Below are positions 1 to 8,971 of a DNA stretch of 64,000 bases, one piece after another. The stretch covers positions 73,325 to 137,324 of the forward strand of contig JAZNVL010000057.1 in NCBI GenBank assembly GCA_045592785.1. The letters run 5' to 3'. The notes under the pieces are model-generated. The model did no database searches, was not told the DNA's origin, and saw only the letters and a list, made by a program, of their open reading frames with translations. Source of the stretch: RGIG8244 sp045592785 (GTDB lineage Bacteria > Verrucomicrobiota > Lentisphaeria > Victivallales > UBA1829). Within the stretch, counting starts at the first letter, position 1; every line of letters starts with the position of its first letter. The position numbers and the translations under genes are program-made.

Positions 1-1703
1 GGACCGGCGGCGGCCCGGCAGCCATCGCGGCAGCCGATCAGGGTGCGGCGACGATCGTGACCGATATGCAGTCACATCCCGGCGGACTGTGTACGTCCGG
101 CATGATCTGTGCGTACTGGTTCGGCAACCGTTGCGGTTTCTCCAGCGAACTGGACCGCGGATGCCGTGTACTTACGGGACTTTCCCTTGATGATATGCCC
201 CCCATCTGGGAAACAGGAAATTACCTGGTGAAACAGCACTGGCTGCTGTTGCGCGGACAGGATGCCGGTACCTCGTTCCGGTTCCAGACACTGACTGCCG
301 CCGCTGTTCTGAAAAACGGCGCTGTCTGCGGTGCGTTGTGTGTCACTCCGCTGGGCTGCGGAATGATCCTGGCGGATGCCTGTGTTGACTCCACGGGCAA
401 TGCCGATCTTGCCGCCGCTGCCGGAGCCAGAACGGAACCTATGATCGCGGAGGAACCCACCGCCGTACAGGGCGCAGGACATTCCCCGTTCCAGCTCCAT
501 CCCCGCTGCGAGAACAGCGATTATTCTTTCGTATGTGATTCCGATGTCGCGGATGCGACCCGGATCCTTATCACTTCCCGGGAGAAATTCACCGGATGGT
601 TCGATACCGTCTCCATGCTGGACACCCGGGAACGGCGCCGTCTTGCCGGGGTCATCCAGCTGCAGCCCCATGATTTCTATGCCAACCGGACCTATGAAGA
701 TACCATCAACATCGCCCGGAGCAATTTCGATACCCACGGCGTTATCATCCATCCCATGTTCATGCTCAAAGCAACGGAAGAGGAACCCTATTACGCCAAC
801 GTGCCGTACCGTGCCCTGCTGCCGGAAACACTGGATGGTGTCCTTGTGACCGGATTGGGTGTCAGTGCGCACCGTGACTGTATGCCGTTGATCCGGATGC
901 AGGCGGACGTGCAGAATCAGGGGTACGCCGCCGGTGTGGCTGCTGCCATGACTGCGAAAAACAAAGCTTCTTTCCGGGATATTGACATCAAAGCATTGCA
1001 GAAGGTTTTGATCGGGAAAGAGATCCTGCCGGAACGCGTCCTGACGGAAACCGATTGTATCGGCGAGATCCGGGAAGATTCCAGTCATTACGAATTGGCG
1101 TCCATCTTCCAGGATCCGGAAAAAGCGTTGCCCGTACTCAAAGAAAAATTGGCGGCGGATCCCGAGGATGTCCATACCGCTCATATCCTTGCGTTCCTCG
1201 GCGATGATTCCGGCAAACAGTTGCTGGAACAGACACTGCACGCTTCCCCCTGGGATGAAGGCTGGAAATATCGCGGCATGGGGCAGTTCGGACCCTGTGT
1301 CAGCTATCTGGACAGCATCATCTTTGCCCTTGACCGGGTGAACGGGGATGCCGGTGTCATTCTGGAAAAACTTTCCACACTCACGCCGGACTCGGAATTC
1401 TCCCATTACCGCGCGGTCTGCATGTTCCTGATCCATCATCCCGTGAATACGGCAGCGGCGGATCTCAAACGTCTTCTTGCGCTCCCCGGCATGACCGGGT
1501 ACGCCATCCGGAATCATGCGGATGCGTTGGCATCCAACCGCCCGGAACGCAATGATACCACGTTCCGCAACAGTCAGTTGAAGGAACTGTATCTGGCGAA
1601 AGCGTTGCAGGCATGTGCGCCGGGGGATGAGACAGCGGAAAAGATCCTGCACGACTACGGGACGGGACTCCAGGCGTATTACGCCGCCTTTGCGAAGATG
1701 TGA
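1..1703 (+). CDS. FAD-dependent oxidoreductase, 5'-truncated by the window edge
   Basis: The reading frame is open from base 3, so the gene begins upstream of the window; a GTG at 57 is internal. The first visible residues contain GGGPAAIAAA, the glycine-rich turn of an FAD-binding Rossmann fold, followed by a short strand (GAATIVTD). This, with the segment around LPETLDGVLVTGLGVSAHRD, fits the FAD_oxidored family, which is abundant in Lentisphaerota and Planctomycetes and often sits near carbohydrate genes. The last 200 or so residues form short repeated helical segments that look HEAT-like and are separate from the flavin domain. Substrate unknown. No obvious terminator follows before the promoter at 1731. 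Confidence 0.75.
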   Translation, partial: TGGGPAAIAAADQGAATIVTDMQSHPGGLCTSGMICAYWFGNRCGFSSELDRGCRVLTGLSLDDMPPIWETGNYLVKQHWLLLRGQDAGTSFRFQTLTAAAVLKNGAVCGALCVTPLGCGMILADACVDSTGNADLAAAAGARTEPMIAEEPTAVQGAGHSPFQLHPRCENSDYSFVCDSDVADATRILITSREKFTGWFDTVSMLDTRERRRLAGVIQLQPHDFYANRTYEDTINIARSNFDTHGVIIHPMFMLKATEEEPYYANVPYRALLPETLDGVLVTGLGVSAHRDCMPLIRMQADVQNQGYAAGVAAAMTAKNKASFRDIDIKALQKVLIGKEILPERVLTETDCIGEIREDSSHYELASIFQDPEKALPVLKEKLAADPEDVHTAHILAFLGDDSGKQLLEQTLHASPWDEGWKYRGMGQFGPCVSYLDSIIFALDRVNGDAGVILEKLSTLTPDSEFSHYRAVCMFLIHHPVNTAAADLKRLLALPGMTGYAIRNHADALASNRPERNDTTFRNSQLKELYLAKALQACAPGDETAEKILHDYGTGLQAYYAAFAKM

Positions 1704-1730
1704 TTTTTGCATAAAAAATAGAAACTTCCC

Positions 1731-1758
1731 TTGCAATTCCGCCCTTTTGTGCTATGTT
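1731..1758 (+). promoter_or_regulatory. Sigma-70-type promoter for the kinase/regulator/HIT operon
   Basis: TTGCAA (1731-1736), a 16-bp spacer and TATGTT (1753-1758), 48 bases before the kinase start. It has the same shape as other promoters in this window. Confidence 0.5.
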
Positions 1759-1806
1759 ATGTGACAAAATGTAACAAGTCAACAAAATGGAACGTGAGGT
1801 GTCATT

Positions 1807-2997
1807 ATGTCAACTTCCAGTTTACATAAGCGGATCATACCGAAATTGCGGAAGCTGGACCCGCAATCCATGCGGAACTGTATTCAGCTGCTTGCCAAAG
1901 AACACGGATTTCTGGAAAATATTTTCAACACCATCGGGGAAGGGGTGGTGGTGATCGATGATTCCCTGCATATCCTGTATCATAATGCGGCGGCGAAATC
2001 CATGCTGGGACTGCCCGATGAACTCTCCCGTCTCACCATGAACAAGATCCTGAAAGGGCTGAACTGGGAAGCACTTCTTCCCCGTCAGCAGCATGGCGGC
2101 ACGGCATCGAAAGTGGTCCGTCAGGAACTGGAATTATCCTATCCCTGTCGCCGTATCGTGCAATTTTACACTCTGCCCATCAGCGGCAGTGATTCCCAAT
2201 ACGTTCTGATCTTCAATGACGTTACGTCCATGATGGATGCGGCGGTGAGTTCTGCGGAAACGGAACGGAGCCGTATGATCTCCATGCTGGCAGCCGGAGT
2301 TGCCCACGAGATCGGGAATCCGTTGAACAGTTTGTATCTGCACCTGCAATTCCTGCAACGGTTGTTGGGCAGCGGGGAATATTCCGCCGGGGAAGCCCTT
2401 GAGGAAGTGACGGAGGCCCGCGGAGAAGTGGAACGTCTGGATACCATCATCAATCAATTTCTCCGTGCGATCCGTCCGGGGAAACTTACCATGCAGATGC
2501 TGGATCTCAAAACGCTGGTGTTGGAGTCGCTCCACTTCATGCGGCATGAGATCTCTGCCAGAGAGATCCATGTGGATGTGCTGTGGGATGACAATATCCC
2601 CTTCATCAACGGGGATGCCGGACAGCTGAAACAGGCATTTTATAATCTGGTGAAGAATGCGGTCCAGGTCATGCAGAACGGCGGACGGCTGGGGGTAAGT
2701 TGTTCTTCGGACAGCGACTTTGTGACACTTTCCGTCATGGACAGCGGTCCCGGGATCGCACAGGAAAACCTTTCCAGCATCTTTCAGCCGTATTTCACGA
2801 CAAAGGACCGTGGTACTGGGCTGGGCCTGATGATCGTGGAACGGATCGTCCGGGATCACGGCGGCAGTTTGAGTGTGGAAAGTGAAGAAGGCGCGGGGAC
2901 AACGTTTACGATCGCCATACCCCGTCGTGACCGGATGGTGAAAGTGCTTCCGCCGCCGATGGAACAGGATCATACAAAAGAAAGTGAGAAGATATGA
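1807..2997 (+). CDS. Sensor histidine kinase, PAS-HisKA-HATPase (NtrB-like)
   Basis: 396 residues and no membrane segment, so probably cytoplasmic. A PAS-like domain occupies about residues 35-150. The H-box (GVAHEIGNPLNSL) has the phospho-acceptor at His167. The C-terminal ATPase domain shows an N-box (YNLVKNAVQVM), a G1 box (DSGPGIA), an F-box (FQPYFTTKD) and a G2 box (GTGLGLMIVERI). It overlaps the next gene by four bases (ATGA), so the two form a translationally coupled two-component pair. The partner is a sigma-54 activator, which makes an NtrB/AtoS/ZraS-type kinase likely. The signal sensed cannot be told from the sequence. Confidence 0.9.
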   Translation: MSTSSLHKRIIPKLRKLDPQSMRNCIQLLAKEHGFLENIFNTIGEGVVVIDDSLHILYHNAAAKSMLGLPDELSRLTMNKILKGLNWEALLPRQQHGGTASKVVRQELELSYPCRRIVQFYTLPISGSDSQYVLIFNDVTSMMDAAVSSAETERSRMISMLAAGVAHEIGNPLNSLYLHLQFLQRLLGSGEYSAGEALEEVTEARGEVERLDTIINQFLRAIRPGKLTMQMLDLKTLVLESLHFMRHEISAREIHVDVLWDDNIPFINGDAGQLKQAFYNLVKNAVQVMQNGGRLGVSCSSDSDFVTLSVMDSGPGIAQENLSSIFQPYFTTKDRGTGLGLMIVERIVRDHGGSLSVESEEGAGTTFTIAIPRRDRMVKVLPPPMEQDHTKESEKI

Positions 2998-4358
2998 GCA
3001 ATCACAGGAAGAAACCGGCACTGCTGCTGGCAGATGATGAACGCGGGACCAGAGAAGTTCTGGCGAAATTTCTCCGGCTGCAATACGATGTCACCCTCGC
3101 AGAAGACGGGGAGGTCGCAGTGAATCTTCTGGACCGGAACGATTACGATATTGTGCTGACGGATATCCGGATGCCCGGCGCCGACGGGTTCCGTATTCTG
3201 GAAAAGACATTGGAAAAACCTTCTCCGCCGCCCTGTATCATGTTTACTGCCTACGGTTCGATCGAGACCGCGGTGGATGCCATGCGGAAGGGCGCATTTG
3301 ACTTTGTGACCAAGCCGGTGAACTTCGATCAGCTGGAAATCGTCATCGCACGAGCAATGGAGTCCAAACGCATCAAACAGGAAAATCATGAACTCAAACA
3401 GCGGTTGGATGACCGGTTCGGACTCCATGGGATCATCGGGTCCTCCCCCGCCATGCGCCTGGTCATCGATACCGTCCGCCAGGTCGCACCGACGCGGTCC
3501 ACGGTCCTCATCGAAGGGGAAAGCGGGACCGGGAAAGAATTGATCGCGCAGGCGATCCACCAATTGAGCGGGAGAACGGGGAAATTTGTTGCGGTGCATT
3601 GTGCTGCGCTGCCGGAAAACTTACTGGAAAGTGAACTTTTCGGACACGAACGCGGGGCATTCACCGGAGCATACGATAAAAAGATCGGCAGATTCGAAAT
3701 GGCGGAGAACGGGACCATCTTTCTGGATGAGATCGGGGAGATCCCCCTTTCCGTTCAGGTGAAACTTCTGCGGGTCCTGGAAAACCGTTCTTACGAACGG
3801 CTGGGCGGCACCGAAACCTTGAACTCAACAGCCCGGGTCGTCACCGCAACAAACCGGGATCTCGCGGCAATGGTCCGGGAAGGGACGTTCCGGGAAGACC
3901 TGTTCTATCGTTTGGACGTGGTCCGGGTGGATCTCCCGCCGTTGCGTGAACGTCGGGAAGACATACCCCAGCTGATCCAGCATTATCTGGAAATTTTTGC
4001 CAATGAGAACGGGAAAGGGGATATGACGATCACAGAACCTGCCATGTCCGCATTGACGGCTTACGACTGGCGCGGGAATATCCGTGAACTCAAAAACTGT
4101 GTGGAACGCATGGTCGTTCTCTGCCGGGGGAAAGAGATCGGCATCGAGAACGTTCCGTTGAACATCCGTGAGGATCTGGAGCCCGGGATCGGGAAAGCCA
4201 TTCTTTCCTCCGGCGGATGCGATCTGGAACAGAATGAAAAGATCCTGATCGAACGCGCGCTGAATGAGACCGGCGGGAACCGGAGCAAGGCGGCGGAAAA
4301 ACTGGGGATCAGTCGTCGTACGTTACATAGAAAACTTCATATTTACAACATAGATTAA
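2994..4358 (+). CDS. Sigma-54-dependent response regulator (NtrC family)
   Basis: 454 residues with the standard three domains. The receiver domain has acidic residues D14/D15 and phospho-acceptor Asp57 in DIVLTDIRMPG. The AAA+ domain has Walker A GESGTGKE, the sigma-54-contacting GAFTGA loop and Walker B FLDEIGEI. The C-terminal Fis-type helix-turn-helix is NRSKAAEKLGISRRTLHRKL. When phosphorylated, such proteins form rings that remodel sigma-54 RNA polymerase. It is coupled to the histidine kinase by an ATGA overlap. I found no convincing -24/-12 promoter in this window, so its targets probably lie elsewhere. Confidence 0.95.
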   Translation: MSNHRKKPALLLADDERGTREVLAKFLRLQYDVTLAEDGEVAVNLLDRNDYDIVLTDIRMPGADGFRILEKTLEKPSPPPCIMFTAYGSIETAVDAMRKGAFDFVTKPVNFDQLEIVIARAMESKRIKQENHELKQRLDDRFGLHGIIGSSPAMRLVIDTVRQVAPTRSTVLIEGESGTGKELIAQAIHQLSGRTGKFVAVHCAALPENLLESELFGHERGAFTGAYDKKIGRFEMAENGTIFLDEIGEIPLSVQVKLLRVLENRSYERLGGTETLNSTARVVTATNRDLAAMVREGTFREDLFYRLDVVRVDLPPLRERREDIPQLIQHYLEIFANENGKGDMTITEPAMSALTAYDWRGNIRELKNCVERMVVLCRGKEIGIENVPLNIREDLEPGIGKAILSSGGCDLEQNEKILIERALNETGGNRSKAAEKLGISRRTLHRKLHIYNID

Positions 4359-4370
4359 GGAGTCAGGAAC

Positions 4371-4820
4371 ATGAGAAACTGTATTTTCTGCAAAATCATC
4401 GCCGGGGAGATCCCCTCTGTCAAAGTTTATGAAGATGAACTCGTTTATGCGTTCCTGGATATCGGACCCATCAATTTCGGACACACCCTTGTGATCCCGA
4501 AAGAACATCATACCAGTGTGGCTACTGTCCCCGAAAATATCGCGGGCCGTATGTTCCTGGTGGGTTCCCGTCTGGGCGTTGCCATGCGCAGAGCCATGAA
4601 TGCCGACGGATTCAATCTGCATCTTTCCGACGGTACGGTGGCAGGACAGGTCGTCATGCACGCACATTTGCACGTTGTGCCCCGGTGGGTGGACGATCAA
4701 TTCCATTGGAACTGGCGTCAGCTTGCCTATGAATCGGATGAAGCCAAGACGAAACTGCGTGACAAGATCGCAGCGTATTTTCAGCTGCATCGTGATGCGT
4801 CCGAAATGACAGAGGATTGA
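4371..4820 (+). CDS. HIT (histidine triad) family nucleotide hydrolase/transferase
   Basis: 149 residues. The N-terminal CIFCKIIAGEIP segment and the triad H97-x-H99-x-H101 (HAHLHVVP) identify a HIT protein of the HinT/Ap4A-hydrolase type, which cleaves nucleotide phosphoramidates or dinucleoside polyphosphates. An AAGGAG ribosome-binding site sits 9 bases before the ATG. It starts 12 bases after the response regulator and is probably cotranscribed with it. The stop codon abuts the stop of the convergent HAD gene with no spacer. Confidence 0.9.
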   Translation: MRNCIFCKIIAGEIPSVKVYEDELVYAFLDIGPINFGHTLVIPKEHHTSVATVPENIAGRMFLVGSRLGVAMRRAMNADGFNLHLSDGTVAGQVVMHAHLHVVPRWVDDQFHWNWRQLAYESDEAKTKLRDKIAAYFQLHRDASEMTED

Positions 4821-5627
4821 TTACACGCCCGGGAAATATTCCCGGATGACCTTGATAACGCCATGGTCATTGTTGGAGGGGGCGGAATACGCCGCAACGG
4901 CTTTGACATCCGGCACTGCATTTTCCATGGCATAACTGTATTGTGTTTCCTGCAACAGGGCAATGTCGTTATTGTAGTCGCCGAAAGACATACATTCCGC
5001 TTTGGTCAGCCCCAATCGCGCCAGCAGAAAACGCATGGCTGTCCCCTTGTTGACGTCCGGGTGCATACAGTCCAGCCAGTATTTCCCCGCCAGTGAACAG
5101 TTGAGATCATCGGCGTGAGGACTTATGCAGTCCGTCACCCAGCTTTCTCTGGCTTCTTCGGGGTGAAAGATCGCTATTTTGACGATGGAATCCCCGGCTT
5201 CTCTGACGGCGGCAACGGGGTCTTCCGTAATGACACGGCTGGCGTAATAATAAGAGGAACACAAGGCACCGGCTTCGTTCGTCGGGTGCAGATACGCCGC
5301 TTTCGCCCCGCAGAGAAGAACCGTGGCATCCGGGATGTTGACGGCGGCACGATAGACACTGACCGCCTTTTCCAACGGGATGGGGCAGATGTAGATCTGT
5401 TCATCGCCATCCATGAGCAGAGATCCGTTCTCCGCCAGAAAAATGAGCTTGTCGGCAGCGGGCGCAAAGAGTTTGCGCAGGTTGTGATACTGTCTTCCGC
5501 TGGCGACGACAAAGCGGACACCGCGCTCATGGAGCCGTCCCACCATATCAAAGAAACCGGGCGGCAGCTCTCTGTTGTCATTCAGCAGAGTGCCGTCCAT
5601 ATCACTGGCGATCAGTTTGATGTTCAT
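4821..5627 (-). CDS. HAD-superfamily phosphatase, Cof/YbjI type
   Basis: 268 residues. Motif I is SDMDGTLLNDN near the start (nucleophile and acid/base Asp), and motif IV is SFGDYNNDIALLQ with MENAVPDVKAVA following, the Cof-type C2-capped arrangement. Members dephosphorylate small metabolites such as sugar phosphates, PLP or FMN; the substrate here is unknown. The gene begins 2 bases after the gyrB stop on the same strand, so it is probably read through from gyrB. Confidence 0.88.
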   Translation of the reverse strand: MNIKLIASDMDGTLLNDNRELPPGFFDMVGRLHERGVRFVVASGRQYHNLRKLFAPAADKLIFLAENGSLLMDGDEQIYICPIPLEKAVSVYRAAVNIPDATVLLCGAKAAYLHPTNEAGALCSSYYYASRVITEDPVAAVREAGDSIVKIAIFHPEEARESWVTDCISPHADDLNCSLAGKYWLDCMHPDVNKGTAMRFLLARLGLTKAECMSFGDYNNDIALLQETQYSYAMENAVPDVKAVAAYSAPSNNDHGVIKVIREYFPGV

Positions 5628-5629
5628 GA

Positions 5630-8101
5630 TCAGATATCCAGATCCTTGACACCGGCAGCGTGCCGTTCGATGTATTCCCGACGGGGTTCCACGGCATCGC
5701 CCATGAGGAGCGTGAACATGCGTTCGGCTTCCACGGCATCTTCCATGGTGACTTTGATCATCTTGCGGGTGGCGGGATTCATGGTCGTTTCCCAGAGTTG
5801 TTCCGGGTTCATTTCACCCAACCCTTTGTACCGCTGGATCTTCAAACCTTCGCGTCCGTTGAGTTTCACCGCATTGAAGAGATCGACCATGGAGCAGAGC
5901 GTCTTGTCATCATCGTTCTTGCGGATGATGAACAGGGGTTCCGTACCCTGGAACAGTGTTTTGGGCTGATGTCCGGCATCGATCATTTCCTGTCCCAAAG
6001 CGGCACAATCCTTGGCTTCGTAGATCTTGACGATGTCGATGGCGGGATGGAGCGGTTTGGGCGCATCCGGATCCGCGCCTTCGGGGAGCTGAATGGGCGG
6101 GAGACGTGTTTCGGCTTCCGCGATGCATTGCAGTTCTTCTTCCTGATTGAACACGAATTTTTCGGTGGTGGAACCATCCGTTTCGTGAATGATGATCAGT
6201 TCCGTGGGGAATTCGCCATTCCGTTCCAGCGTGAAGTAGTGAGAGGGATCCACGCCATGACGATGAAGTCCGGAGGTGATCTTCTGTCCGCGTTCCACAA
6301 AAGAAGTGATCTTGTGGAGATCTTCGTATGTCATCACCGCGCCGGTTGCCGCCCAGATGACCTGAATATCTTCGTAACCCAGCTGGACGAGATAACGGTC
6401 AAGCTGTTCGTCACTGTCGATATAGCGTTCGTTTTTCCGTTTTGTGACTTTATACAGCGGGGGCTTTGCGAGGTATACGAATCCGCCTTCGATCAGCGGT
6501 TTCATTTCGCGATAGAAGAAGGTGAGCAGGAGGGTCGAAATGTGAGACCCGTCCACGTCCGCGTCAGTCATGATCACGATGCGGTGATAACGGAGTTTTT
6601 CCATCACGAATTCTTCGCCGTTGATGCCGCATCCGATGGAGGCGATCAGGGATTGGATTTCTTTGTTTGCCAGCACCTGGTCGGTACGCGCCTTTTCCAC
6701 GTTCAGAACTTTACCGCGGAGGGGCAGGATCGCCTGGAATTTCGGGTCGCGCCCGCCTTTGGCAGAACCGCCTGCGGAGTTCCCTTCCACGATATAGAGT
6801 TCGGTCTTGGAGGGATCCCGTTCTTCACATTCCACCAGTTTGCCGGGGAGAGAGCATCCATCAAGAGCACCTTTGCGCTGGACCAGTTCTCTGGCTTTCC
6901 GTGCGGCTTCTCTGGCACGGGAGGCAACGATGGCTTTTTCCACGATCTGTTTTGCCACATCAGGATTTTCTTCCAGGAATGTACCGAGACATTCGTTGAC
7001 GATGGATTCCACGATCCCTTTGACTTCGCTGTTGCCCAGTTTCGTCTTGGTCTGACCTTCGAACTGGGGGTCCGGCACTTTTACGCTGACGACCGCGGTA
7101 AGACCTTCACGGGTATCTTCCCCGGACATGGGCTTATCGTTCTTCAGCAGGTTCTTTTCTTTCGCGTAAGCGTTGATGGTACGGGTCAGTGCGCCCTGGA
7201 ACCCGGTCAGGTGGGAACCGCCTTCGTGGGTATTGATGTTATTGGCATAACTGAAAATGGTGACCTGGAAATCGGTGTTGTACTGCATGGCGACTTCCAC
7301 CGCGATCCCGTTGCGTTCCCGGACCATGTAGATCGGATTGGGATGCACCAGAGACTTGTTGGCGTTGAGGTGCTTCACGAATTCCGTCACCCCGCCTTCG
7401 TAGTAATATGTTTCAGAACGGTTTTCTTCATCCCGTTCGTCAGTCAGCGTGATGCGGACACCCTTATTCAGGAACGCCAGTTCCCGCAAACGGTTTGCCA
7501 GACGGTCCCAGATGTAAACCGTGGTTTCCGTGAAGATTTCCTTATCGGGATGGAACGTGACCGTTGTCCCACGGTCCGTCACCGCATGAAGCGGAGTCAG
7601 CTGCCGTGCGGTGACCCCGCGTTCGAAACGGATATTGTACGCCATTCCGCCGCGATGGACTTCGACTTCCATCCAGTCGGAGAGTGCGTTCACGCAGGAG
7701 ACCCCGACCCCGTGGAGACCGCCGGAGACCTTGTAGGAGTTATGGTCGAACTTACCGCCGGCGTGGAGTACGGTCATAACGACTTCCACGGCGGGGATCC
7801 CCAGTTCCTTGTGCATATCCACGGGAACGCCGCGTCCGTCGTCTTTCACGGTGATGCTGTTGTCGTGATGGATGGTGACTTCCACATGGGAGGCATAGCC
7901 TGCCAGAGCTTCGTCGATACTGTTATCCACGACTTCATACACCAGGTGGTGCAAGCCGTTGACGGAGGTATCGCCAATATACATACTGGGCCGTTTCCGG
8001 ACGGCTTCCAAGCCTTCCAGAACGGTGATCTTATCTGCGGTATATCCGGACTGTTCCGGTACGACAGAATCGGGATTCTGATTCGCTGTTTCTTCGGACA
8101 T
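5630..8101 (-). CDS. gyrB: DNA gyrase subunit B
   Basis: 823 residues from the chosen start. Upstream in-frame codons exist, but the ATG at 8101 follows GGAGAAGAAAG and gives the normal N-terminus (YTADKITVLEGLEAVRKRP). The GHKL ATPase domain has EVVDNSIDEALAG and GGLHGVG; the TOPRIM domain has EGNSAGGSAKGGRD and DADVDGSHIS; the C-terminus has YKGLGEMNPEQLWETT. About 150 residues between the TOPRIM motifs and KGLGEMN form an insertion like that of many Gram-negative GyrB proteins. The enzyme supplies the ATPase half of gyrase for negative supercoiling. gyrA is not in the window. Confidence 0.97.
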   Translation of the reverse strand: MSEETANQNPDSVVPEQSGYTADKITVLEGLEAVRKRPSMYIGDTSVNGLHHLVYEVVDNSIDEALAGYASHVEVTIHHDNSITVKDDGRGVPVDMHKELGIPAVEVVMTVLHAGGKFDHNSYKVSGGLHGVGVSCVNALSDWMEVEVHRGGMAYNIRFERGVTARQLTPLHAVTDRGTTVTFHPDKEIFTETTVYIWDRLANRLRELAFLNKGVRITLTDERDEENRSETYYYEGGVTEFVKHLNANKSLVHPNPIYMVRERNGIAVEVAMQYNTDFQVTIFSYANNINTHEGGSHLTGFQGALTRTINAYAKEKNLLKNDKPMSGEDTREGLTAVVSVKVPDPQFEGQTKTKLGNSEVKGIVESIVNECLGTFLEENPDVAKQIVEKAIVASRAREAARKARELVQRKGALDGCSLPGKLVECEERDPSKTELYIVEGNSAGGSAKGGRDPKFQAILPLRGKVLNVEKARTDQVLANKEIQSLIASIGCGINGEEFVMEKLRYHRIVIMTDADVDGSHISTLLLTFFYREMKPLIEGGFVYLAKPPLYKVTKRKNERYIDSDEQLDRYLVQLGYEDIQVIWAATGAVMTYEDLHKITSFVERGQKITSGLHRHGVDPSHYFTLERNGEFPTELIIIHETDGSTTEKFVFNQEEELQCIAEAETRLPPIQLPEGADPDAPKPLHPAIDIVKIYEAKDCAALGQEMIDAGHQPKTLFQGTEPLFIIRKNDDDKTLCSMVDLFNAVKLNGREGLKIQRYKGLGEMNPEQLWETTMNPATRKMIKVTMEDAVEAERMFTLLMGDAVEPRREYIERHAAGVKDLDI

Positions 8102-8150
8102 CTTTCTTCTCCATGTAAGGTGTCTTTTTGTTTTAAATATATAATAGAGT

Positions 8151-8178
8151 ACTATACCATGAAAACGGGAAAAATCAA
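8151..8178 (-). promoter_or_regulatory. Promoter of gyrB
   Basis: Read on the minus strand: TTGATT (8178-8173), 16-bp spacer, TATAGT (8156-8151), about 50 bases before the gyrB ATG. It lies downstream of the bidirectional hairpin that separates gyrB from the pseudopilin genes. Confidence 0.5.
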
Positions 8179-8190
8179 CCGGAAAAATGG

Positions 8191-8238
8191 AAAAAAAAGA
8201 GAAAAAAAGAACGCGGTGCAAGTATTTTGCGCCGCGTT
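8191..8238 (-). terminator. Intrinsic terminator after the pseudopilin pair
   Basis: A 12-bp stem (8210-8221 with 8227-8238, one G-T pair) and a 5-base loop. On the minus strand it is followed by CTTTTTTTCTCTTTTTTTT; on the plus strand by TTTTCTTTTT, so it could work in both directions. It ends the pseudopilin transcript just before the gyrB promoter. Confidence 0.7.
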
Positions 8239-8285
8239 TTCTTTTTGCGGGTGAAAAAGCCCCGCAAACTGCAGAATTTTAAGGT

Positions 8286-8945
8286 TTATTGCCAGGATGT
8301 CAACAGCAGATCCGCCTGACAGTTGCCAAGAGTTTTACCCTGGTTTTTACCCATGCCGACAACGGCTGCGGTATCCTGGATCGCATTGCCGGGAACTCTC
8401 AAACCTGTATGAACATTTTCAATGATCTTGTCATAATTTGTGTCAAGGAAAATGATGTAGGGACGTCCCCAGGGATCACGGTATCCGGGAAAATCACCGC
8501 CGTAAAATTTCTTCGTATCGTTGGGTGCAAGATACTTTTTCGCCTGTTTGTTGTATGTCTTTGCAACAGCTGTTGCGGCTGAGGCAACGCCATCGCTGCC
8601 TTCGTGATCAGTATAGCACAGCGTATTGAAAAGTTCGAAATAACTGTTATCCAATGTTGCAGTTGTATTGTCGGTATATGTCCCGCTGGGATTCGAGCTG
8701 CTTGTTTTGCCGGCGGCACTGATACCGGGGATGACCGTATCGTCTTCATCTGAAGAATAAGGCAGATACTTGTGGTCTGTTTCAAACGCCTTGATCGCCA
8801 TGTGGATGCTTTTGACTTCGGTCAGGGATTGTGTGGCTTTTCCGGATTCTTTCACGGCTCCGATCGTGGGGATCAGGATTCCGGCGAGGATCGCAATGAC
8901 AGCCACGACGGAAAGCAGTTCAACAATTGTAAAATGTCTTTTCAT
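8286..8945 (-). CDS. Type II secretion-like pseudopilin with unusual prepilin site
   Basis: 219 residues. The start at 8945 follows AGAAAGG and gives the N-terminus MKRHFTIVELLSVVAVIAIL, a class III-type signal: short basic leader, Phe at +1, Glu at +5 and a long hydrophobic helix. The residue before the cleavage point is His rather than Gly, as is common in PVC pseudopilins. The rest resembles a GspG-type head with DPWGRPYIIF and later Asp/Gly-rich turns (FPGYRDPWG). It lies 26 bases after a second pseudopilin gene and shares its promoter. These proteins sit in the inner membrane as minor or major components of a pseudopilus. No other secretion genes are nearby. Confidence 0.85.
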   Translation of the reverse strand: MKRHFTIVELLSVVAVIAILAGILIPTIGAVKESGKATQSLTEVKSIHMAIKAFETDHKYLPYSSDEDDTVIPGISAAGKTSSSNPSGTYTDNTTATLDNSYFELFNTLCYTDHEGSDGVASAATAVAKTYNKQAKKYLAPNDTKKFYGGDFPGYRDPWGRPYIIFLDTNYDKIIENVHTGLRVPGNAIQDTAAVVGMGKNQGKTLGNCQADLLLTSWQ

Positions 8946-8971
8946 GATGATATACCTTTCTCTTTGTTGAT

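Noticed and set aside
2994..4358. Control of genes in this window by the sigma-54 activator
   Set aside because: I looked for TGGCAC-N5-TTGC-like -24/-12 elements upstream of each operon and found no good match.
5660..8254. An 864-codon plus-strand frame across gyrB
   Set aside because: It is the shadow of gyrB; the minus-strand frame has all gyrase motifs and this one has none.
8244..8264. Second hairpin (TTGCGGG/CCCGCAA) beside the pseudopilin terminator
   Set aside because: Neither strand has a T-run directly after the stem; the adjacent 12-bp hairpin explains termination.
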